A stretch of DNA of 64,000 nucleotides from positions 1-64,000 of the forward strand of contig CALRJY020000013.1 of the NCBI GenBank assembly GCA_943367715.1, in the 5' to 3' direction. Every line of letters starts with the position of its first letter. The stretch's first letter is position 1. The position numbers and the translations under genes are program-made. The notes below the pieces were generated by a model. It was not told the origin of the DNA and did no database searches. It was given only the letters and a program-made list of their open reading frames with translations. The DNA comes from JAEYXS01 sp943367715 (lineage in GTDB: Bacteria > Verrucomicrobiota > Verrucomicrobiia > Limisphaerales > JAEYXS01). Below are positions 57,780 to 64,000 of this stretch, piece after piece.

Positions 57780-58676
57780 ATGCACAATCACAGCGCATTG
57801 CGCAACCATCCGCAGTCCACTACACTCTCCCCAGTGACCACACCTGCCAACGCCGACCCTCCGCACCCCGCCACCGTGCAACGAACCGTGACCAAGGTGC
57901 GGGCCGACGGCCAGCTGGAATCCGCCCCGGACATCCTGGCGGCAGAGGAGCCTCTGGAGATCCGCATCCAAGGCCAGAGCATCGCCATCACCATGCGCAC
58001 GCCGGGTCACGATGAAGAACTCGCGCTGGGCTTCCTGGTCTCTGAAGGCCTCATCACCTCTCGACAACAAGTGACTCACATCGCCCATTGCCAGAGTGGC
58101 GAAGCGGCCATGACAGGCAATGTCCTGAACGTTTTCACGGCTGACGACGTGGCCCCTGATTTCGAGAAGCTGACCCGCCATGTCTTCGCCTCTTCCAGTT
58201 GTGGCCTGTGTGGCAAAGCTTCCATTGAGGAAGTTCACCAGCATTTCCCGCCCATCACCAAGGTGCCGCCAGTGCACCGCCAGATTCTGTTACAACTCCC
58301 CAAAAGCCTCCGCGAGCATCAATCTGCCTTCGAGCAAACCGGTGGACTGCACGCAGCCGCTCTGTTTGATCTGCAAGGGAATTTGATTGTCTGCCGCGAA
58401 GATGTCGGCCGCCATAATGCGGTGGACAAGGTGATCGGGCACGCGCTCGACGGTGAGCTCTGGCCCCTGGAGAACTGCATCCTGCAAGTCAGCGGCCGCG
58501 CTTCTTTTGAGATTTTGCAAAAGGCGCTCGCGGCGAGGATTCCCATCGTTGCCGCTGTTTCGGCGCCTTCCAGTCTGGCGGTGGATTTCGCCAATGAAAG
58601 CGGCCAGTTACTCGTCGGTTTTCTGCGCGGTGAGACGATGAACCTCTACAGCCACGCTGAAGCCGTCATTTGTTGA
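57780..58676 (+). CDS. fdhD: Formate dehydrogenase accessory sulfurtransferase FdhD
   Basis: 298 residues. EEPLEIRIQGQSIAITMRTP at about 56-75, HDEELALGFLVSEGLI, the sulfur-carrying SSSCGLCGK with Cys141 and Cys144, and the C-terminal CREDVGRHNAVDKVIGHAL. It moves sulfur from a cysteine desulfurase to the molybdenum cofactor of FdhF-like enzymes. The client is most likely the YdeP-type protein encoded upstream. The first 30 residues are a loose extension; the ATG at 57780 is the first available. Its stop overlaps the regulator gene on the other strand by 11 bases. Confidence 0.96.
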   Translation: MHNHSALRNHPQSTTLSPVTTPANADPPHPATVQRTVTKVRADGQLESAPDILAAEEPLEIRIQGQSIAITMRTPGHDEELALGFLVSEGLITSRQQVTHIAHCQSGEAAMTGNVLNVFTADDVAPDFEKLTRHVFASSSCGLCGKASIEEVHQHFPPITKVPPVHRQILLQLPKSLREHQSAFEQTGGLHAAALFDLQGNLIVCREDVGRHNAVDKVIGHALDGELWPLENCILQVSGRASFEILQKALAARIPIVAAVSAPSSLAVDFANESGQLLVGFLRGETMNLYSHAEAVIC

Positions 58677-59292
58677 GATACTTCACCACCGCTTCCGTGC
58701 GGGAACTGACATGCAGCTTGTCGTAGATGTTCCGCAGATGGCTGCGCACGGTGTCGAAACTGATGCTCAAGGTATCCGCGATCTCCTTGTAACGATAACC
58801 CTTGGACAAAAGCTCCAGGATCTCCTGTTCGCGTTTGGACAACGATTGTGAGTCCGAGGAGGGCTGGCTCTTCTTCTGGAAATACTGCACCACCACGCGG
58901 GCGATCTTGCCCGACATGGGCGAGGCACCCCGTTGCACTTCCTGGATCGCGTCCAGCAGCTTCGCGTGAGGCGTGCGCTTCAGCAGATAACCACTGGCAC
59001 CGGCAGCCAGTGAATTGAAGATCTGCTCGGGATCCTCATACATGGTCAGCATCATGATCTGCGTCTGCGGCGCCAGCTCCTTCAGCTTCCGCACACAATC
59101 GATGCCCGACATGTTCGGCAAGTTGATGTCCATGAGGACCACATCCGGCTTTTTCTCCGGCAGATGCTGGATGGCATCCTCGGCCGTGGCGTGGGAACTG
59201 ACACACTGAAAACCCTCAGCGTCATTGATCAGGGCGGCCAGGCTGTCCCGGACACCCTCATCATCCTCGACGATTGAAACTTTGATGGCCAT
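58666..59292 (-). CDS. NarL/FixJ-type response regulator
   Basis: 208 residues. Receiver at 1-120 with VEDDEG and phospho-Asp55 in VVLMDINLPNM, then a LuxR-type helix-turn-helix at about 142-205 (LSKREQEILELLSKGYRYKEIADTL). It starts 63 bases after the Reg_prop kinase gene on the same strand, which ends in a HisKA_3 module, the usual partner for this output type. The pair forms a complete sensing system. The ATG at 59292 directly precedes the first beta strand. Confidence 0.94.
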   Translation of the reverse strand: MAIKVSIVEDDEGVRDSLAALINDAEGFQCVSSHATAEDAIQHLPEKKPDVVLMDINLPNMSGIDCVRKLKELAPQTQIMMLTMYEDPEQIFNSLAAGASGYLLKRTPHAKLLDAIQEVQRGASPMSGKIARVVVQYFQKKSQPSSDSQSLSKREQEILELLSKGYRYKEIADTLSISFDTVRSHLRNIYDKLHVSSRTEAVVKYLNK

Positions 59293-59355
59293 GCGTAATT
59301 GGTTTTGGAATAAGGAGACTATACGGCACTTCCCGCCAGCCTCCAAGATGCAAAA

Positions 59356-62300
59356 CTACGTACCCAGCTTGATTTGGAGCCGGATGCGCGTTCCTTTACC
59401 CTTTTCGCTCGATAAATCGAGTTTACCGCCACCGTCCTCGATGCGTTTTTTCATGTTCATCAAGCCATTTCGGGTGGGATCGGCCTCTTCCAGGGAGAAA
59501 CCCTTGCCATTGTCTTCGATCAAGATCTCCAGCTTCGGCTTTTTGTAGACCAGGGTGATCTTCACTTCGCTGGCCTCGGAATGCTTCACGATGTTGTTCA
59601 GCGATTCCTTGACCACCAGGAAAAGGCTGTGCCGCATTTCTGCCGATAACGGCACTGCCGGCAGGTTCGTGGGCAAGTCCAACCGGCAATGGATGGGCGT
59701 GATCTCGAAATAGTCTTCCGCATATTGCGCGATGAAAGCAGCCAGCCGGTCCAGCGTATCGTTCTTGGGATTCACCGCCCACACGATCTCGTCCAGCGTA
59801 TGCACCACTTCGCGCGTGGCTTCTTCGATCCGCGAGGAGACCTTGTCCATTTCCTCGTTCTTGGGAGCCTTGCGCCGGACCAGTTCGGTCAGCAAACCGA
59901 TGCGCGTGATACGCGCTCCCAGATCATCATGCATGTCCTGCGCGATGCGCGTCCGCTCCCGGTCCAGCACCCGCTGCTGTTCCAGCACCACCAGCCGTTG
60001 CCGGAGCTTCCGGACCGTCAGATAACGGAAGGAGATGAACACCAGAAAAATCGCGAACATCGATATCCCGATCTGGAACCACCATGTTTGATAGAAGCGC
60101 GGCAGCACCAGCACCCCAACGGTTTTTCCCATGACGTTCGGGATGCCTTCACTGTTCGCCGCCATCACTTGAAAACTGTAACGCCCCGGCGGCACATCCA
60201 GATAAGTCGCCGACCGCCGGTTCTCCGCCTCGATCACCGCCGGGTCATAATCCTTCAATTGATAGGAGAACCGCACCCGGCGTGGCGCTACGAAACTAAG
60301 CCCCGTGTAGCGAAACTCCAGTTTGTCCGTGCCCGGCGGCACCCGATAAACGGTCTGTAACTCCAGTTCCGCAGAATTCGTATAGCGCCGGGGCACGATC
60401 TCCACGCCGTTTGCCAGCACACTCTCTACGACCACCAACGGAGGCCGCAACGCCGGCCGGATGTTCACGGGGTCGATCACCGAAACGCCATCGCTGGTGG
60501 GAAACCAAAGTTTCCCATCCACGCCCTTGTATCCCCAAGGCTGAAAACCGCCGCTGCACTCGCGGCCCGCCAACCCATCGGACCGGTCGTAAAGTACACT
60601 GACGTAACTCTTCACCCGCCCCGCCGCAAATCTCAGCAACGCCTGCCGCGCGACCTTCACCACGCCGCGATTCGTCCCCAGCCAGAGATTCCCACGATCA
60701 TCCTCGAAGATCTGCGAGATCACATCATCCGGCAGATGATCCGCCGTGGAGAACCGGGAGAACCGTTCACCTCTCCGGCAGACCAATCCTTCATTCGTGC
60801 CGATCCATAAGACCCCTTCACTGTCCTGATACAGCGCCCGGATGAAATCGCTGCCCAAGCCCGCCCCATCGCTCCGGCGAAAAACCGTGAACACACTGTT
60901 CTTGAACCGGATCAAGCCGCCACCGCCAGTACCGATCCACAGCCCGCCATCCGCATCCTCCAGCAAAGCCCGCACGTCGTTGCTGTGGAAGATGGCTGGA
61001 TCGGTCTGGGAATTGAACGTCTTGCTGGCCCGCCCATCCACCACCCGCGTCAACCCTCCTCCGAAAGTCCCCACCCATAACCGCCGCTTGCTGTCCTCAT
61101 AGATCACCCGCACATCTTGGTTCGGCAGATTACCCGCCACGTTCGGATTTCCCCTCCCGATCGGTTCAAAGCGGATGCCATTGAACCGGTATAATCCATC
61201 CTTCGTTCCCGCCCACACATCGCCCGCCTGATCCGCCAGCACCGACCACACGATCTGGCTGCGCAAGCCGTCTTGTTGTCGGTACGCCAGGACATTGCCA
61301 TCCCGCAAACGATTCAAACCACCACCTTCCGTGCCGATCCACACCGAGCCATCGGGCCCGCCGCTGATGGACAACACGTTGTTCTGCGACAGCCCCCGTT
61401 TGACATCGTAAACCTCAAACGCACTTTCCCGCATCCGGTTCAACCCGCCACCATTCGTGCCGATCCACAGATTCCCCTCCTTATCCTGCCCGATGGACAA
61501 GATCGAATCTTGCGACAAACCCTGCTCTCTCGTGAAGTGCCGGAACACCTTTTCCTGCTCGATGAACTGATAGAGTCCCATGCCGGACGTCCCGATCCAC
61601 AGATTCCCCTCACGATCGCGAAAAAAAGCCGTGATCAACGAAGGCTCCAGCCCGCCCGGCAACGTCCATGATTCCTCCTCCTTCTTGAACCCGGACCAGC
61701 GCCGCAGAATGTTCCGCTCGATCAACCAGAACCCGCTCGCCGTGGCCGCTCCCATCCGTAGCTTTTCCTCTTCGGTCGGCACCGGCAGAAATTCACCCTC
61801 GCGGAAAGTGCCCAGCATATTTCCCGAGCACCACCACAAGTTTCCCCCGCCACCGTCCACCAGGGTCTCGATCGTCTCCACCCCCAGCTCGCCCCGGCGC
61901 GTGAACGGTGTGAACTCTCCGGAACGGAACCGGTTCAGCGCCCCGCCCACCGTGGCCACCCAGACATTCCCTTGATTATCCCCCGTGATCGCCGAGATGG
62001 AGTTCGCCGCCAAACCGCTCGCCACCGAATAATTTTTGAACTCCCCATCCTTGTGACTCACCAATCCCCCGCCTTCCGTGCCGATCCATAACGTCTTGGT
62101 CGCATCCTCAAACAGGCAGGAGATCCGTCCGCTCACCAACTCGGGCGCCGTGATCGGCACAAAACGTATCCCGTCGAACCGCACCAACCCATTCGCCGTG
62201 CCCAGCCAGATATAACCCTCCGCCGTCTGCACCATCGCATTCACCACGCCGCTCGGCAGGCCATGCTCCGTCGTCCAGACATCGAACCGGTATCGTTTCT

Positions 62301-62376
62301 CCTCCGTCGTATTCGTTTGCGCCTCAGCCGCCACGGCCAGCAGCAGCCAGATACCCAGCGATAGCAGCGACTTCAA
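59356..62376 (-). CDS. Reg_prop/Y_Y_Y sensor histidine kinase (HisKA_3)
   Basis: About 1006 residues. Signal peptide (about 2-21, SLLSLGIWLLLAVAAEA), about 14 Reg_prop propeller repeats (TEHGLPSGVVNAMVQTAEGY; GNLWIGTNGGGLNR and similar) forming two propellers up to about 650, a Y_Y_Y beta domain, one membrane helix near 755-775, and a HisKA_3/HATPase module with His in RIAQDMHDDLGARI. No ATG fits: I use TTG at 62376, which has GGAAGG 8 bases upstream and opens the signal; TTG at 62481 is an alternative. Such kinases usually sense oligosaccharides in the periplasm. The partner regulator follows. Confidence 0.93.
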   Translation of the reverse strand: MKSLLSLGIWLLLAVAAEAQTNTTEEKRYRFDVWTTEHGLPSGVVNAMVQTAEGYIWLGTANGLVRFDGIRFVPITAPELVSGRISCLFEDATKTLWIGTEGGGLVSHKDGEFKNYSVASGLAANSISAITGDNQGNVWVATVGGALNRFRSGEFTPFTRRGELGVETIETLVDGGGGNLWWCSGNMLGTFREGEFLPVPTEEEKLRMGAATASGFWLIERNILRRWSGFKKEEESWTLPGGLEPSLITAFFRDREGNLWIGTSGMGLYQFIEQEKVFRHFTREQGLSQDSILSIGQDKEGNLWIGTNGGGLNRMRESAFEVYDVKRGLSQNNVLSISGGPDGSVWIGTEGGGLNRLRDGNVLAYRQQDGLRSQIVWSVLADQAGDVWAGTKDGLYRFNGIRFEPIGRGNPNVAGNLPNQDVRVIYEDSKRRLWVGTFGGGLTRVVDGRASKTFNSQTDPAIFHSNDVRALLEDADGGLWIGTGGGGLIRFKNSVFTVFRRSDGAGLGSDFIRALYQDSEGVLWIGTNEGLVCRRGERFSRFSTADHLPDDVISQIFEDDRGNLWLGTNRGVVKVARQALLRFAAGRVKSYVSVLYDRSDGLAGRECSGGFQPWGYKGVDGKLWFPTSDGVSVIDPVNIRPALRPPLVVVESVLANGVEIVPRRYTNSAELELQTVYRVPPGTDKLEFRYTGLSFVAPRRVRFSYQLKDYDPAVIEAENRRSATYLDVPPGRYSFQVMAANSEGIPNVMGKTVGVLVLPRFYQTWWFQIGISMFAIFLVFISFRYLTVRKLRQRLVVLEQQRVLDRERTRIAQDMHDDLGARITRIGLLTELVRRKAPKNEEMDKVSSRIEEATREVVHTLDEIVWAVNPKNDTLDRLAAFIAQYAEDYFEITPIHCRLDLPTNLPAVPLSAEMRHSLFLVVKESLNNIVKHSEASEVKITLVYKKPKLEILIEDNGKGFSLEEADPTRNGLMNMKKRIEDGGGKLDLSSEKGKGTRIRLQIKLGT

Positions 62377-62817
62377 CCTGATCACCTTCCAGAGGTGATG
62401 GGTCCATTGCCGCGTTGTATCCGCTCGTTCCACAGTTTGTTGGCTCACCCCCAAACTGACACGGCCCGCCCCCGCACTCAAGTCTGCTTACAACAAGGAG
62501 TTAAACTCGCCTACCTCCACCCCTCCCTTCGTCCTCGTTCTCGTCGTCGTCCTCGATTTTCCCGGTTACCTCATCAATTCGTGCCGATCCGTGAAATTCG
62601 TGTCTCTCCCCCGTCCCCATCTGCCTCCATCTGCGGCTACTCCCCGGTTCGTGTATTTCGAGTATTTCGCGGTTAACCATCTTTATGTTTTTTGCACTCT
62701 CTGCGGTTAAATCCCAAATGCTCGCTATTTTCGCTTAAGCCAATGCTTCCTCTTCTCTTTCCCTATCTATGTGAATCTATGTCCATCTGCGTCTATCTGC
62801 GGTTACTCCCTCTTTCC
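62377..62817. repeat. Intergenic region with degenerate 10-base periodic repeats
   Basis: No gene. Between about 62576 and 62812 several blocks repeat words of about 10 bases: TCTATGTCCA, TCTGCGTCTA, TCTGCGGTTA (62774-62804), CATCTGCCTCCATCTGCGGC (62618-62637), TTCGAGTATTTCGCGGTTAA (62657-62676) and GATCCGTGAAATTCGTGTC (62587-62605). A related block is at 3486-3512 (ATTCGCGAAATTCGCGTC). The last block ends right at the dinB stop. Confidence 0.7.
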
Positions 62818-64000
62818 CTATTCATGGAACTCCGCCTTGTCCGGAATCCGCGTGAACGCCACCTTCGTCCCCGAAAACCCCCGCGCCGCCTTCGGCAACA
62901 TCCCCACCGCCACTGTATCCCGCCCGAATCGCCGGTTTAATACATCAATCGCCTCCGACAACCGCTGCCGCCGCTCCGTCGGTGCCTCACCCGGTGCCAG
63001 CTTCTCGGCGAACAACTCCATCTGCTTCAACTCTTCCTGCGACACCAGATGACTCAACGTCACCGAAACCTTCTTCAACGGCTGATTCCCCGTCTGCTCC
63101 CGCACCCTCTCCCAGAGCTTGCCCAAGTGCCTCAGCAACATCGGACTGTCACTCACCGGCGCGAACGTCATTCCCTCCGCCACCCGCAGCCCCCTTTCAC
63201 CCCGCACACTCACCTCCATGTGCTTCGCCAGATGCTCCAATCGCCGCAACCGGCTGCTCGCCTTCAACGTCAACCGCCGCAACACCAGCTCCGCCATCTG
63301 CGGCGGTCGCAACTCCGGCGCCAGCACATGACTATGCCCCACACTGCTCCGCTGCGTCGGCACATCCGGCAGGTCCACCCCATGGATCTTGTAATAAAAC
63401 CGCTCCCCCTCCACGCCACCCCAAGCCTGCCGCAACCTTGTGCGCGAAGACCTCAACAACGCCTCCATCGTCAAGATACCCGCGCCCCGCAATCGCCGCT
63501 CCATGTTCTCCCCGATCCCCGGCAGATCCTGCAACTCCAGTTCAAACAAACGCTCCGGCAACTCCTTCGCCTCGATCACCACCAGCCCGTCCGGCTTCTG
63601 CATATCACTCGCCACCTTCGCCAGAAACCGGTTCGGTGCGATGCCGATATTGCACGTGATCACCGGCCCCACATTCCGCGCGATCCCCGCCTTGATCCGC
63701 CGCGCCAGCTCCATCGCCTTCGTCACATCCCGCAATTCCCCGCTCAACTTGCACCCCACCTCATCGATGGACGCCACGATCGTCACCGGGATATGTCGCT
63801 CGATCTCCTCCACGATCTTATGATGATACTCCACATACAGATCATGACTCGCCAGCACACACACCAGCTTCGGGCATAACCGCTTCGCATCTCCGATCAT
63901 CGTCCCCGTCTTCACCCCGAACGCCTTCGCCTGATAACTCGCCGCGATCGCACACGTGCTATCCGTCTCCACCGGCACCACCGCCACAGGCCTCCCGCGC
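62818..64000 (-). CDS. dinB: Y-family DNA polymerase (DinB/Pol IV-like), cut at its N-terminus by the window end
   Basis: At least 393 codons; the true start lies beyond 64000. The visible part begins RGRPVAVVPVET, corresponding to about residue 30 of Pol IV. The catalytic palm motif is VASIDEVGCKLSGELRD (SIDE), followed by GIARNVGPVITCNIGIAPNRFLAK in parts, the HhH thumb (DLPGIGENMERRLRGAGI) and the little-finger domain. It performs error-prone translesion synthesis. SIDEVG instead of the common SIDEAY is a small variation. No umuD or lexA is visible. Confidence 0.9.
   Translation of the reverse strand, partial: RGRPVAVVPVETDSTCAIAASYQAKAFGVKTGTMIGDAKRLCPKLVCVLASHDLYVEYHHKIVEEIERHIPVTIVASIDEVGCKLSGELRDVTKAMELARRIKAGIARNVGPVITCNIGIAPNRFLAKVASDMQKPDGLVVIEAKELPERLFELELQDLPGIGENMERRLRGAGILTMEALLRSSRTRLRQAWGGVEGERFYYKIHGVDLPDVPTQRSSVGHSHVLAPELRPPQMAELVLRRLTLKASSRLRRLEHLAKHMEVSVRGERGLRVAEGMTFAPVSDSPMLLRHLGKLWERVREQTGNQPLKKVSVTLSHLVSQEELKQMELFAEKLAPGEAPTERRQRLSEAIDVLNRRFGRDTVAVGMLPKAARGFSGTKVAFTRIPDKAEFHE

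Overview
The window looks like a chromosomal segment of a Verrucomicrobiota bacterium, probably of the Pedosphaera/Limisphaerales kind. The reasons are gene content and style rather than any marker comparison: formylglycine sulfatase, DUF1501 protein, Tat-exported Gfo/Idh/MocA oxidoreductase and sugar isomerase, DUF5069 protein, a large delta-60-like propeller protein with a C-terminal beta domain of verrucomicrobial type, a giant Reg_prop sensor kinase, and a lysine/proline-rich extension on the housekeeping sigma factor. I see no phage, no transposase, no CRISPR array and no rRNA.

Layout. 1-2.3 kb: repeat-rich DNA with two orphan small genes. 2.17-2.8 kb: an elongator tRNA-Met next to a GIY-YIG nuclease gene and two tRNA-like pseudocopies whose anticodon arm is replaced by the same long palindrome. 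3.5-7 kb: a three-gene glycosylation operon (polyprenyl-phosphate glycosyltransferase, methyltransferase, TMTC-like GT-C/TPR protein). 7.2-11 kb: a receiver protein, a hybrid histidine kinase, and rpoD, the last two separated by a 171-bp MITE-like element that supplies both stop codons. 11-15.4 kb: DUF1501, PPC-domain and PQQ-propeller secreted proteins. 15.7-16.6 kb: a decayed two-gene nucleotidyltransferase module. 16.7-24.8 kb: oxidoreductase, glycerol facilitator, TPR protein, then sugar isomerase, transglutaminase, HEAT and sulfatase genes. 24.8-30.5 kb: dapA-dapB-folK operon, lipoprotein, FmdB-like, degenerate peptidase, lysine 2,3-aminomutase. 30.6-46.1 kb: secreted hydrolases (class C beta-lactamase fold, three related esterases, SMP-30, DUF4185, a toroid-like protein), SUI1, LemA/TPM operon, propeller protein and sulfite-oxidase-like protein. 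46.1-48.7 kb: the second repeat-rich zone with one orphan gene. 48.7-64 kb: phosphatidylserine decarboxylase with an alpha-oxoamine synthase, PL14-like lyase, DUF5069, GYF-domain protein, beta-hydroxyacid dehydrogenase, YdeP-type molybdoenzyme, aquaporin, FdhD, NarL-type regulator with its Reg_prop kinase, and a Y-family polymerase cut by the window end.

How it works together. Most of the window encodes exported polysaccharide or organic-matter degrading functions, sensing and envelope modification, mixed with housekeeping genes (rpoD, dapAB, folK, psd). The least explained DNA is non-coding: the tRNA/GIY-YIG cluster, the MITE-like element, a dispersed repeat of about 400 bp present near both ends of the window, attC-like motifs before orphan genes, and interleaved inverted repeats just upstream of the propeller gene. 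All assignments are from reading the sequence; no database search was run.
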